The notes: generated from the sequence alone by a model not told the origin. A stretch of 64,000 nt of DNA from Flavobacterium cheongpyeongense (GCF_003202435.1 NZ_QJHK01000004.1:1-64000), one strand, 5' to 3'; counted from the first letter of the stretch, positions 43,239 through 53,079 are shown. Numbers and translations are program-made.

Positions 43239-44135
43239 ATGTCGATAGAAGTAAACAGCATATCAAAAAGTTACGGAGAGCAAAAAGCTTTAAATGAAAT
43301 TTCTTTTAAAATTGAGAAAGGAGAAATCGTTGGATTCTTAGGACCAAACGGCGCAGGAAAATCTACACTGATGAAAATTTTGACTACTTATTTGCTTACT
43401 GATAGTGGCTCAGCCTTTGTAAATGGTCATGATGTCATGACAAACACAAAAGAAGTACAGCTTTCTATTGGATACTTACCAGAGCATAACCCACTATATC
43501 TAGATTTGTATGTTCGTGAGTATTTGGCTTTTAATGCCGATGTTTATAAAGTCCCAAAATCAAGGATTGAAGAAGTGATTCTGCTGACAGGACTGACGTC
43601 AGAAAGTCATAAAAAAATAAGTCAGTTATCGAAAGGTTACCGCCAGCGTGTTGGACTTGCTAATGCTTTATTACACAATCCGGATGTTTTAATCCTGGAC
43701 GAGCCCACTACCGGACTGGACCCGAATCAGTTAGTAGAAATTAGAAATGTGATCAAAAATGCCGGAAAAGATAAAACTGTTTTTCTTTCCACACACATTA
43801 TGCAGGAAGTCGAGGCAATCTGCGACCGTGTCATCATTATTGACAAAGGAAAAATCGTAGCCGATAAAAAACTGGATAATTTAATTTCAGCGGACAAAGA
43901 ACAAGTAATTGAAGTTGAATTTGATTACAAAATTGAAGAACAGGTAATTGCCACAATTCCGCATTTAAAATCATATACAAATATACATGATTGTCTTTGG
44001 GAATTAACCTTTCTATCTGATAAAGATATGAGACCGGCAGTATTTGATTTTGCACACGATAATGGTTTGAAGACTTTGCAGCTTAATCAGAAAAACAAAA
44101 ATCTGGAAGCTGTGTTCAGAGAGATTACTAAATAA
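43239..44135 (+). CDS. gldA: Gliding motility ABC transporter ATP-binding protein GldA
   Basis: The protein has 298 residues. Walker A GPNGAGKST lies at residues 35-43, the signature LSKGYRQRVGLANALLHNPDVLILDEPTTGLDPNQ in the middle, and a switch His in STHIM. The sequence fits GldA of F. johnsoniae as I remember it. GldA works with the membrane proteins GldF and GldG, whose genes are not in this window. It is followed by a strong terminator, so it is a single-gene unit. Confidence 0.92.
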   Translation: MSIEVNSISKSYGEQKALNEISFKIEKGEIVGFLGPNGAGKSTLMKILTTYLLTDSGSAFVNGHDVMTNTKEVQLSIGYLPEHNPLYLDLYVREYLAFNADVYKVPKSRIEEVILLTGLTSESHKKISQLSKGYRQRVGLANALLHNPDVLILDEPTTGLDPNQLVEIRNVIKNAGKDKTVFLSTHIMQEVEAICDRVIIIDKGKIVADKKLDNLISADKEQVIEVEFDYKIEEQVIATIPHLKSYTNIHDCLWELTFLSDKDMRPAVFDFAHDNGLKTLQLNQKNKNLEAVFREITK

Positions 44136-44142
44136 ATTGGTT

Positions 44143-44183
44143 AAAAAAGCCGTATCAAAAACTACTCGATACGGCTTTTTTTA
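44143..44183 (+). terminator. Terminator of gldA
   Basis: AAAAAAGCCGTATC pairs with GATACGGCTTTTTT, perfect over 14 bp with an 11-base loop. Confidence 0.9.
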
Positions 44184-44737
44184 TTAACCTAAAACAACGT
44201 AACTGGTACTCTTTTCACCAAGGGTTCTGTTGTACGTTTTCAAAGAGTTACCAAACTAAATTTATAAAAAAAGGGTAGCGTTTACAACGCAATTAACTAA
44301 AAACAGCAGTGTCTTTAAACAAGCTCACTTTTGTTTTTTTGTTTATAACACACCTTTAACCAACATATAAAAATCCAAAAACTTAGGAATTATTACAGTT
44401 TCGAAGAAAATACTCCTATCACTTATAAATCCAGCCTTTATAGAATATATTCTAACAAACGAACCAATGTACCTTTAATAAGCTATCCGAATCAAAATAA
44501 AACACAACCTACGCTTTTTATTCTTCTCGAAATAGAGCCAACTAATTTGTTAGCCCTTTTAATCCTAAATACTTTTACACCAAACTAACAATCACTAAAT
44601 CAAAACAATACACATGTATTATTTTTTAAAACAAGCAAAATAGTATTAAATATGGATAATATTATCTTAGATAACTTGTAATCCAATACTTATTTTTACA
44701 AAGCATTATAATCTTAACCTCTAATCTATATGTAATT
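44184..44737. other. Long intergenic region with hairpin repeat D1
   Basis: I see no supported gene in these 554 bp. The only clear structure is repeat D1 at 44266-44368. The rest is AT-rich and may hold the leader and promoter of the metalloprotease gene at 44738. Confidence 0.6.
44266..44368 (+). repeat. Repeat D, copy 1, ending in a terminator-like hairpin (candidate small RNA)
   Basis: About 100 bp, alignable with 47251-47346. The best-kept part is a hairpin (ACAGCAGTG...CACTTTTGT) with a T-run, at 44303-44340, followed by GTTTATA and CAACATAT. A free-standing structured unit ending in a terminator could be a small RNA or leader. Confidence 0.5.
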
Positions 44738-46972
44738 ATGAAAAAACTTTTCTTACAATTTATCCTTTTTCTTTGCAGTTATATTGCAATGGGTCAAAAA
44801 ACACTCTTTACGCCAACAGAATGGAGTGACCCCAATAATGAGTTCTATAATAAAGTATCGAACACCAGAAAATACGAGTCTACGAACTTTGTAGTTTACT
44901 GGGGTGACAAGGTAGGTACCAATCCATCAACTTATTCTGATGCCTCTTTAAGATTTACACCAAAGTCGGTTGCAGATACGCTTGAATATTCTTTTAAAAG
45001 GTATATAACCGATTTACATTTTGTAAATAATGCTTCAACAACAAATTTCGGCAAATACAAAATCATCATTATGATGATGAATACCTGGAATTCTACAGAT
45101 CCCCGACTACAGGCTTTTGCGCAAGCCAGTTCGTTTAGCAATACCATTGGCGCAATGTTTGTACACCCTGAAGCAACCAGAGATGGAGGGGCATTATCTC
45201 ATGAATTTGCCCACACCCTTCAAATGATGATGCGTATTCAGGAAAATCCGGGTAACGGAACTGCATTTTCTGGTTATGACTGGGCTGGTCCGTTTTTTGA
45301 AGGCCACGCCAATTTTATGCGCGGACAAGCTTATCCGCAATGGGCTGAGATTGACGGTACACTTACCAGATGGATACAAACCAAACATTTTATGTGGTCA
45401 TCAAACCGCCACCATTATACCAATTTTCATTTAATGTATTATGTTCAGGAAAAAGAGGGGTTTGATTTTACCCGAAGAATGTGGGCTGAATCAAGAAATC
45501 AGGAGCATCCGCTAGAAACAATCAAAAGATTAAAAGGCTTTACACAAGATCAGCTTGGTGATTATTTATGGAGTTATGCCCAGCGTCAGCCCGCTTTTGA
45601 CTACCCAATTCAATGGAATTCACAAATCAACACGACCAGCAACTTTGGCAAAAAAATTAGAGAGGTTAATCAAGCCATTAAGACCAATATGCCAAGATAT
45701 ACCAGCAGGCAATATACCCTTTTGACAAAAGTTACCGGAACAACAGATCAGTATTATACAAATAATGATTGGGCACCGCAGGATTATGGAATGAATGTGA
45801 TTCCATTATACCCAACTTGTACAGGTACAGAAAAAAAAGTTACCATTAAATTTAAAGGACACTCAGAAGTAAATCCAACTCAGGCAGGATGGCGATATGG
45901 TTTTGCTACAACAAAAGCTGATGGAACTATATCCCGTTACAGTCCAATGTACAAAACTGATGGAGAAGCCTCATTTACGCTAAAAACAGCCACAGAAGCA
46001 AACCTTTTTTTAATTGTCTTTTCTGCTCCTAAAGTGCATGTAAACTACAACATGGACGAAGGTTATCCTAAACAAAGAAGGTATCCATACGAAGTAAAAA
46101 TTGCAAATGCTAATCCGGAAGGGTTTCAGCCGGCTGCTGATTTTAGAAAATTTCTTAAGAATAATGGACACCTGCATACAAACGGTGGCGGATGGGTGTC
46201 TAATACTGCCAGTGTAGCTTCAACTGTATATGTTGGTCCTTATGCAATTGTGAGAGCAGGAAATATTTCAGGAAATGCCCGCATAGATGAATATGCAATG
46301 GTAGACGGTGGTACCATAAATGGCAATGCTATCATAAGGGGTAATGCCTGTGTATATAATACGACCATTTCAAACAGTGCAATCGTAGAAGGAAATGCCT
46401 GGATGGAAGGCGGTTCTGTGTCAAATACAGCAAATATAAAAGGAAATGCAATGCTTTTTGCCGGGAACTTTGGCAGTTCAGTTGTTGTGGGTGGAGATGC
46501 TGAAATTGGAAGCTGTTCTACACCGGGAGTTTACCTTCAGTTTCCGTATTGGAGAAATGGCAGAACCGAATGTGATGGAAAAGGCGCAAGCGACGTATCT
46601 AATACAGATATTAACGCTGCCTTTACCAATTTCTCAGCTTCTTCAATGGCATTTAGCACTACTCCGACCTGCACTATAACTTCTACTGCAAAAAAATCAG
46701 TTCAAAATATTGAAGATGAAGAAGATTTAAGTATTTATCCAAACCCTGCTGGAGATAACTTTTCTATTTCATTTATGCAGACAGAACAACAAAAAGTAAC
46801 CATTTTATTGTTTGACGTAAATGGTCGTAAAATTGATGTTATCACTGATAAAATTTATGATATAGGCAGGATTATTGTTCCTTACGACAGTACTCATTTA
46901 ACTCAGGGTGTTTATATTATTCAGATTCAGAATGGCAGCACCATTATTACTAAATCATTAATCAAAGAGTAG
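44738..46972 (+). CDS. Secreted zinc metalloprotease-like protein (DUF6055 type) with a T9SS type-A sorting domain
   Basis: The protein has 744 residues with a signal peptide ending about YIAMGQ. Residues 20-290 include an HExxH zinc motif in LSHEFAHTLQMM, with a Glu-containing FFEGHANFM following, as in DUF6055-like proteins (name from memory). A middle domain of strands follows. Near residues 490-590 lies a hexapeptide-repeat left-handed helix (VGPYAIVRAGNISGNARIDEYAMVDGGTINGN pattern in steps of six). The last 80 residues are the T9SS sorting domain (LSIYPNPAGDNFSISF...VYIIQIQNGSTIITKSLIKE), so it is exported by the gliding-linked T9SS. Substrate unknown. Confidence 0.8.
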   Translation: MKKLFLQFILFLCSYIAMGQKTLFTPTEWSDPNNEFYNKVSNTRKYESTNFVVYWGDKVGTNPSTYSDASLRFTPKSVADTLEYSFKRYITDLHFVNNASTTNFGKYKIIIMMMNTWNSTDPRLQAFAQASSFSNTIGAMFVHPEATRDGGALSHEFAHTLQMMMRIQENPGNGTAFSGYDWAGPFFEGHANFMRGQAYPQWAEIDGTLTRWIQTKHFMWSSNRHHYTNFHLMYYVQEKEGFDFTRRMWAESRNQEHPLETIKRLKGFTQDQLGDYLWSYAQRQPAFDYPIQWNSQINTTSNFGKKIREVNQAIKTNMPRYTSRQYTLLTKVTGTTDQYYTNNDWAPQDYGMNVIPLYPTCTGTEKKVTIKFKGHSEVNPTQAGWRYGFATTKADGTISRYSPMYKTDGEASFTLKTATEANLFLIVFSAPKVHVNYNMDEGYPKQRRYPYEVKIANANPEGFQPAADFRKFLKNNGHLHTNGGGWVSNTASVASTVYVGPYAIVRAGNISGNARIDEYAMVDGGTINGNAIIRGNACVYNTTISNSAIVEGNAWMEGGSVSNTANIKGNAMLFAGNFGSSVVVGGDAEIGSCSTPGVYLQFPYWRNGRTECDGKGASDVSNTDINAAFTNFSASSMAFSTTPTCTITSTAKKSVQNIEDEEDLSIYPNPAGDNFSISFMQTEQQKVTILLFDVNGRKIDVITDKIYDIGRIIVPYDSTHLTQGVYIIQIQNGSTIITKSLIKE

Positions 46973-47000
46973 CAAGTAACTCCTGTCTCAATAATAAATT

Positions 47001-47032
47001 AAAGCCTGTAAAACGAATACTTTACAGGCTTT
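47001..47032 (+). terminator. Terminator of the metalloprotease gene
   Basis: AAAGCCTGTAAA pairs perfectly with TTTACAGGCTTT, with an 8-base loop and a following T-rich run. Confidence 0.85.
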
Positions 47033-47104
47033 ATTTTTTATTAGACACTTTAAATCAACATATTGTAATACCCCTTTTAATTGTTTTACAGTTCGGAAAT
47101 TTTC

Positions 47105-47218
47105 TGGTATAAAAGACGCTATAATACCTTTTATGCATATACAATAGCCTAAATATGCAAAAATGGTATAATTGCTTTTTTGAAAAATTATACCAAACTT
47201 TATCTACACATTATACCA
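47105..47218. promoter_or_regulatory. Cluster of four TGGTATAA boxes
   Basis: TGGTATAA occurs at 47105-47112 and 47164-47171 on the plus strand and at 47188-47195 and 47211-47218 on the minus strand. The middle two form a perfect 10-bp inverted repeat (TGGTATAATT / AATTATACCA, 12-base spacer). This looks like an operator array, yet no gene starts near it. Confidence 0.45.
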
Positions 47219-47250
47219 TTCTTTACAACGCACTCTGCCTAAAATTACAG

Positions 47251-47346
47251 AAAAAAGGGAGCTTTGCAATTGCGTTTAAGTAATAACAGAAGTGGCTTTA
47301 AATAAGTGAACTTCTGTTTTTTTGTTTATATCCTGAATCAACATAT
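47251..47346 (+). repeat. Repeat D, copy 2, ending in a terminator-like hairpin (candidate small RNA)
   Basis: Alignable with D1. Here the hairpin at 47285-47323 is perfect (ACAGAAGT / ACTTCTGT) and is followed by seven Ts, GTTTATA and CAACATAT. Same orientation as D1; the two enclose the metalloprotease gene. Confidence 0.5.
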
Positions 47347-47434
47347 TTGACAAAAGGCATAGTAGAACTTAAAAATTATTGGTACTACGAAGAAGACAAT
47401 TCTAAATCAAATTTTAAAAGCACTATCACAAGCC

Positions 47435-48289
47435 TCATTTCACAAAATAATGATTATCCTCAAACCAATCTGTCAATCGTTGCGGCCAGGTATTCAGTGA
47501 GTTTGTTTTGGCTCTTTTGCCCATATTAAATGCATGCCCTCCTTTAGCATACAAATGCATTTCTACCGAAACATTCGCTTTTCGATACCCATTAAGCAGT
47601 TCGACTATAGGAGCTGAACAGCATGAATCATCGTTTGCGGCTATCAAAAAAGCAGGTGGTGCATCTGGCTGAATCTTGTTGGGAATAAATAATGGTCCCG
47701 GGTAAACCAGTATCTGAAAATTGGGCTGGGCATCCTGTCCATCAATTGCATCTCCGGTGTTTTTGATGCTATTTTTAGCATGATAAGCAATCAAAGCGAC
47801 CACTTCTCCCCCTGCCGAAAATCCCATGGCACCAATTCGGCTGACATCAATTTTAAATTCAGCAGCCTTGCTTCTTATGAGTCTCATGGCTCTTTCTGCA
47901 TCTTGTTTTACGTGTGTTTCCAATTTGTATGGGGAGTTTTTTGTCCTTGTCAGACGGTATTTTAAAACAAAAGCCGTTATTCCAATACTGTTTAAAAATT
48001 CAGCAGCATCTTTTCCTTCTGAATTAAAAACCAGATTTTCATGACCTCCGCCAGGACATATAAGTACAGCCATTCCGTTTGGTTTGTCGGGCAAATAAGC
48101 CGTTATTGAAGGATTATGAATGTTTCTGACCCACCAGTCCTGAGCCTGTTCCGGCTCATCTTTACGATTTTCAAAACCTGGAGCACCATTTTGCCACAAA
48201 TTAATTTTAGTCCCGTTTAGTTGCGCAAAACCCTGATTACAAAAAATTAAAACAAATAAATAAACGCAAAATTTGATCTTTGATTTCAT
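47435..48289 (-). CDS. Secreted alpha/beta-hydrolase (acetyl esterase-like)
   Basis: The protein has 284 residues with a signal peptide ending about NQGFAQ. The oxyanion segment CPGGGHENL, the nucleophile elbow GFSAGG, an Asp in AANDD and a His in GGHAF make a complete alpha/beta-hydrolase triad. The opening INLWQNGAPGFEN and overall pattern resemble acetyl-xylan or polysaccharide esterases. It should act outside the cytoplasm on an acetylated glycan; the substrate is inferred. It starts 20 bp downstream of the decarboxylase stop, so co-transcription is possible. Confidence 0.85.
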   Translation of the reverse strand: MKSKIKFCVYLFVLIFCNQGFAQLNGTKINLWQNGAPGFENRKDEPEQAQDWWVRNIHNPSITAYLPDKPNGMAVLICPGGGHENLVFNSEGKDAAEFLNSIGITAFVLKYRLTRTKNSPYKLETHVKQDAERAMRLIRSKAAEFKIDVSRIGAMGFSAGGEVVALIAYHAKNSIKNTGDAIDGQDAQPNFQILVYPGPLFIPNKIQPDAPPAFLIAANDDSCCSAPIVELLNGYRKANVSVEMHLYAKGGHAFNMGKRAKTNSLNTWPQRLTDWFEDNHYFVK

Positions 48290-48309
48290 TACAATTTATT
48301 TAAACTGAT

Positions 48310-49719
48310 TTATAAATATACAGCTTTTAATGTTTCTTTCATTTCAGCTATTACAATCCTAATGTCATTTTCTGTTGTTCTCCAATTTACAAATGATGCC
48401 CTGATTCCGTTACGTCCCTGATAAAATGTTGGTGTCATGAATACTTTTCCGGTATCGTTGAGATTCGTTAAAAACCGGGACACTTTTTCCTGGTTATGAT
48501 CTCCTTTTACTGTAAAGCAAACATTGTTCAGGCGAATTGGAGCCAGAAGTTCAAAAATTTTATCTTCGATAATAGCATTACCAAAATGCAAAGCCAATGC
48601 AATATTATTTTCAACTATATCACGAAAGCCTTCTTTTCCGTATGCCAATAACGAAAACCAAACAGGTAAAGCTCTTAAACGTCTTGAGTTTTCAGGCAGT
48701 ACATTGAGATAATTAAAATTCTCTAACGGATTCCCTAAATACGGTGCATTAGAATTCTGAAAAGTTTCAATTTGCAAAGCCGTATGCTGTACTTTTACTA
48801 AATAAAAAGCACTTTCATAAGGTACGTTTAGCCATTTGTGACAATCAATTGTAATACTGTCTGCTCCCTCCCAGCCTTTTACAAGATGTTTGTACTTATC
48901 TGAAACTGCTGCAAAACCTCCAAAAGCTGCATCAATATGCCACCAGAAATTGTATTTTTCTTTAAGTTTTGAAATAGCTTCAAAATCATCAAAATCAGCT
49001 GTATTTACTGTTCCGGCACTTGAAATTAAAATGAAAGGTTTTTCGTTTAAACTTTTGATGTTTTTCTCTAAATCAGCTATATCAATTGCTTCACGATTCC
49101 CTTCAATTGCTTTGATCGAAGTGTAATTTTGGCTCCCAATTCCTAACATTGATAATGTCTTTATGGATGAAGAATGTGGAGTAGCCGAGAAAATATTTAT
49201 GGGTTCTGAAATTCCGTTTTTGGCAAAATCTTTTCCTAATTGTTTCCCAAACCATTGTCTGGCAACTCCTAAACAGGTAAAATTAGACATAGTTGCCCCA
49301 GTCACAAATCCTCCTGAAAATGATTTTGGCAGATCTAACAATTGCAAAAGCAGATTAATTGTTTCAAACTCAATTAATGCCGAATTTCCTCCCTGCGCTG
49401 CAACCGCCTGTGTGTTCTGATCGTAAACAGAAGCAAGCCAATCGCCTGCAATTGAAGCCGGGGTTGAACCACCCGTTACAAATCCCCAATATCTTGGCCC
49501 TGGTGAAGCAACCATCAAAGGTGCCAGTCTTGTATGAAACTCTTCTAACACTGCCAGAGACCCCAAACCTGATTGGTTTAATTCACGATTGGTGTCAATT
49601 GTTTCTTTATTTGACGTTGGGATATTTTCAAGATTATTCAAAAAAACAATTGCCTGTTGTTTTGCTTTTTCAAGTATACTTTCAAAATTATTTAAATCAT
49701 GGTGTAAGACTGGATTCAT
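48310..49719 (-). CDS. Pyridoxal-phosphate-dependent amino-acid decarboxylase (group II)
   Basis: The protein has 469 residues. The cofactor site is clear: HIDAAFGGFAAVSDKY (Asp that binds the pyridine ring) and the Schiff-base lysine in DCHKWLNVPYES. Family relatives decarboxylate glutamate, aromatic amino acids, 2,4-diaminobutyrate or aspartate; which of these applies cannot be told from what I see. It is a cytoplasmic enzyme. It probably forms a short unit with the downstream esterase. Confidence 0.85.
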   Translation of the reverse strand: MNPVLHHDLNNFESILEKAKQQAIVFLNNLENIPTSNKETIDTNRELNQSGLGSLAVLEEFHTRLAPLMVASPGPRYWGFVTGGSTPASIAGDWLASVYDQNTQAVAAQGGNSALIEFETINLLLQLLDLPKSFSGGFVTGATMSNFTCLGVARQWFGKQLGKDFAKNGISEPINIFSATPHSSSIKTLSMLGIGSQNYTSIKAIEGNREAIDIADLEKNIKSLNEKPFILISSAGTVNTADFDDFEAISKLKEKYNFWWHIDAAFGGFAAVSDKYKHLVKGWEGADSITIDCHKWLNVPYESAFYLVKVQHTALQIETFQNSNAPYLGNPLENFNYLNVLPENSRRLRALPVWFSLLAYGKEGFRDIVENNIALALHFGNAIIEDKIFELLAPIRLNNVCFTVKGDHNQEKVSRFLTNLNDTGKVFMTPTFYQGRNGIRASFVNWRTTENDIRIVIAEMKETLKAVYL

Positions 49720-49782
49720 TTTTCTACAAATTATTTTTTTGCCCGAAATTAAGCAATTGCATTTTAATTGTAGGAAAAAAAA

Positions 49783-52700
49783 TCATCTTTTCAAAGTAAA
49801 ATGACCTTTATACACTTTGCCATTTGCCCTTGTCACGACAAACCAGTAATCTGTTGCAGGCATATTATGACCATTAAAAGTTCCATCCCAGGCCGAGGCG
49901 GCATTTAAATCTTTAATAAATTTTCCGTAGCGATCAAATATCTTAATATTTAAATTAGGTTCTGTTTCTGAGAATTTTATAGCCCAATTTTCATTATACC
50001 CATCTCCGTTTGGCGTAAAAAACTTTGGATAATTTAATAGAAAAACTTCCTGATTCACAGTTCCGCAACCGTTTTTATCCCGCACATATACCAGATAATC
50101 GCCTGTAGCCAGTCCTGAAAAAGTATTGCTGTCCTGATACGTAATTCCGTCTATAGAATATTCATAACTGCCTAAACTGCTATCGGCAAGTTCTACCACA
50201 ATTATGTTATCATTATCCGTCCAGTCCTGAGTTACTATATTTAAAATAGTAGCCGCATTGGACAATTTTACTTGAAAATTTTTGACTGCGGAACAAACTG
50301 TGCTTCCATGATTTTGGGTTACAGAAACCGAATAAACACCTACAGTAGAAACAGTTATAGATTCTGAGATTGCTCCTGTTGACCACAAATAACTGTCGAA
50401 ACCTGAACCAGCATTTATAGAAACATCTTTGCCTTGACATAACGAAACTGTATCCGGAATAGAAATTATTGGCTCAGCCACAAGTGTCAGACTCAATTGT
50501 CCCACTTGATAACATTTATCATTAGTATCAATTCTGACATAAATTATTACAGTTCCTAATACCAGACCATAGTCAGACGGTGTTGAAATTTGATCTGCTG
50601 TCGTTTGATTTTCTGCACCCGACAATGATTTAAAATAGGTAAAAATACAGGAGCTGCAAGTCGCAATTTTTGAATTATAAGCAGTTAAATCTACTGTTTC
50701 AGAACCATCGTTCCCATCATCACAAATAAAATCTGTGTTGTCAGTTACTGGTAAACCTGGAGATACTATAGATGCCGAAATTGCTAATCTGTTTACACTT
50801 TCGCAACCATTTACAGTTTGCGTGGCATAATATGTTATTCCATTTACCAAGCTTGTAGTCGCTGGCAAAACATTTCCGCCTGTTGGATTGTCGTACCAAA
50901 TAATTGCAGACCCTGTAAGTACTAAACTTGCAATTGTTGCTTTTTGAGTCGTACAAAAATTTTGTACAGCATCACCTGTTGGTGCTGATGTTGCCTGAAT
51001 ATTTATTACTACCGGAGTACGTAAACTTTCACAACTCGTTAAAGTTTGCGATGCATAATAGGTCTTGTTTTGCAGCGTTGTTGTATTGGTAAGCAAATTT
51101 CCATTTACAGCTGCATCGTACCATTTTACATTTGTGCCAGAAATAGCAATATCAGTAATCGTGGCATTTTGCTGCACACAAAAAGTTTGTGGTGTCGTTA
51201 CAACAGGAAGAGGTTCGGCATTTACAAAAGGTTTGATTTCAACTGAATTTGCTACAAGCGAAACACAGCCAATTGTGTTTTTTATCACAACCTGATAAGT
51301 CCCAGGAAGCAGATTGGTAGTAGTATTACTTGTAGTCCAGTTTTGCCCACCATCAAAACTGTAAGACGCCGCACTATCTGTAACCGTAATGGTTCCTGTA
51401 GCCGTAAAACAATCCGGTTGCGTAATATTTACTATTGGAGTTGGCGGATATCCCGGCGGAATACTAATTGTAGCTTTAATTGGTGTGGTTTCGCACAAAG
51501 TACTATTTCGTGTTTTGACCCAATAATCTCCCGGAACAAATCCGGTTTTTACATTACTAGACTGCCAGTTTTCTCCATTGTCAAAACTATATTCTGCATC
51601 CGGACTGGTAACTGTAATTGTGCCGAATGGATTGGTACAAATTACAGGTTGAATAATATTTATTGTTGGTGTCTCGCTTGAAACAGCTACTAAATTAATA
51701 TGAGCTGAAACCGGAGCCGAAACGCAGCTGGAACTTTTAGTAGTAACATTATAATCACCACCCGATAAACCAGAAAAAACCATAGATGATTGATAATTAA
51801 TACCGTCTACACTATACAAAAGTCCTGTTGGGGCTGTTATCATAATCGTCCCCGAAGGCACATCGCAATTGGGTTGTATTGTTTCTACGGTAGGTTGTAT
51901 TGGTCCTGATTTTACATTGATTGTTATCTCGTTAGAAAAGACACGGCAATTAGTAGAACTAATATTAGAACTATCAGCAGTTGCCAGACGATATTTATAA
52001 GTACCAATACCCCCTGAAACAAAAGTATAGGTAGCAGCAGTTGCTCCTGAAATATCTGTCCAGGTTATTCCTCCATCAGTACTATTTTGCCATTGATAAC
52101 CAGTCGTTGTGTAGGCTGAAGACAAAACAGATCCGCTCAGTGTTATTGATTTAGATTCACCTTCACACACTTCCAGATTCGTTACTGATTCGTTTATAAT
52201 TGTCGAAGTAACCGTTGGTCCGCAGGCTCTAAAAGTAATATCATCCAGAGCAATATCATTTCCTGGGGCAGCACCTGCCTTATTATTTCGCATTCGGATG
52301 ATAACCGTTGAAACCCCGGATGGAGTCGTAAAAAAGAATCCGTATTGTTTCCATACCGCACTACTCGACAAACCAATATCTCCTGTATTGTAGGTCCCTA
52401 AAATTGCACCGCTGGTATCTTCAATCGTAAAAGTAATATTGGGCAGACTATTATCCTGACTTCTCAACAGGTTCATGATCCAGGCAGCAAACTCATAAGT
52501 AGTCCCTGCACACAAACCTGAAACCGTATTTTTATAAAAATAATCGGTAGTAGAAATGCTTGCATTTACGACCATCATATAACCTCCGCCTGTATGATCA
52601 GTAGTTGTCCACCATGTTCCTGCTGTGTTTGTCCTGCTTTCGATTGTATAAGAACCATCGCTTGGAAAATCTGCCGTAGTCCAGGTATAACTGGTAATTC

Positions 52701-52851
52701 CGCTTCCTAAAGCTGTGCCATGTGTTGCCGTTCCAGAACCAAAATCCAATTTAACCACCGGATCACCTAAACTACCGGTACATAACTGCGCCTGTAATTT
52801 TGATACAAAAAAAAGTGTGCTTACTGCAAAATAAAAGGCGATACGATTCAA
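49783..52851 (-). CDS. Large cell-surface protein with a T9SS type-B (CHU_C) sorting domain
   Basis: The protein has 1,022 residues with a signal peptide (to about KLQAQ). The first 200 residues form a carbohydrate-binding or lectin-like beta-sandwich (STIVIRMRNNKAG...). Then come several Ig-like and SprB-like repeats (TVTDSAASYSFDGGQNWTTSNTTTNLLPGTYQVVIKN pattern, repeated at least three times). The C-terminus is the gliding-associated CHU_C domain (FFTPNGDGYNENWAIKF, IKIFDRYGKFIKDL, WDGTFNGHNMPATDYWFVV). The protein should be secreted by the T9SS and kept on the surface, possibly as an adhesin. Confidence 0.88.
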   Translation of the reverse strand: MNRIAFYFAVSTLFFVSKLQAQLCTGSLGDPVVKLDFGSGTATHGTALGSGITSYTWTTADFPSDGSYTIESRTNTAGTWWTTTDHTGGGYMMVVNASISTTDYFYKNTVSGLCAGTTYEFAAWIMNLLRSQDNSLPNITFTIEDTSGAILGTYNTGDIGLSSSAVWKQYGFFFTTPSGVSTVIIRMRNNKAGAAPGNDIALDDITFRACGPTVTSTIINESVTNLEVCEGESKSITLSGSVLSSAYTTTGYQWQNSTDGGITWTDISGATAATYTFVSGGIGTYKYRLATADSSNISSTNCRVFSNEITINVKSGPIQPTVETIQPNCDVPSGTIMITAPTGLLYSVDGINYQSSMVFSGLSGGDYNVTTKSSSCVSAPVSAHINLVAVSSETPTINIIQPVICTNPFGTITVTSPDAEYSFDNGENWQSSNVKTGFVPGDYWVKTRNSTLCETTPIKATISIPPGYPPTPIVNITQPDCFTATGTITVTDSAASYSFDGGQNWTTSNTTTNLLPGTYQVVIKNTIGCVSLVANSVEIKPFVNAEPLPVVTTPQTFCVQQNATITDIAISGTNVKWYDAAVNGNLLTNTTTLQNKTYYASQTLTSCESLRTPVVINIQATSAPTGDAVQNFCTTQKATIASLVLTGSAIIWYDNPTGGNVLPATTSLVNGITYYATQTVNGCESVNRLAISASIVSPGLPVTDNTDFICDDGNDGSETVDLTAYNSKIATCSSCIFTYFKSLSGAENQTTADQISTPSDYGLVLGTVIIYVRIDTNDKCYQVGQLSLTLVAEPIISIPDTVSLCQGKDVSINAGSGFDSYLWSTGAISESITVSTVGVYSVSVTQNHGSTVCSAVKNFQVKLSNAATILNIVTQDWTDNDNIIVVELADSSLGSYEYSIDGITYQDSNTFSGLATGDYLVYVRDKNGCGTVNQEVFLLNYPKFFTPNGDGYNENWAIKFSETEPNLNIKIFDRYGKFIKDLNAASAWDGTFNGHNMPATDYWFVVTRANGKVYKGHFTLKR

Positions 52852-53079
52852 AATAAAGTCATTTTATTTCGGTAAAACTACTTTATTAAAAAATCAATTG
52901 TTAAACTTTTAGACCAATTCATATAAATGGACGATGAATCCTAAACTCCTATCTATTACCATTTTATTTAAAACTCAAATCATGAATAAAATCTATTTTA
53001 ACCATAATAGAAAGTACACTCTTTTCTTATAAAGAACAATAAAACAGGGCAAAAAAGTGATGGATTGATTTAAAATTAT

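Larger units (their letters stand above)
46973..47434. other. Intergenic region with terminator, TGGTATAA boxes and repeat D2
   Basis: No supported gene in 462 bp. A terminator is at 47001-47032, four TGGTATAA boxes at 47105-47218, and repeat D2 at 47251-47346. The remaining 90 bp are unstructured to my eye. Confidence 0.6.

Noticed and set aside
47347..47529. Plus-strand ORF of 60 residues after repeat D2
   Set aside because: It overlaps the 3' end of the esterase gene by about 95 bp, and its composition gives no sign of a protein. The TTG/ATG start lies within the end of the repeat.
49359..49799. Plus-strand ORF of 146 residues opposite the decarboxylase
   Set aside because: It is a shadow of the real minus-strand decarboxylase, which has clear PLP-binding motifs.
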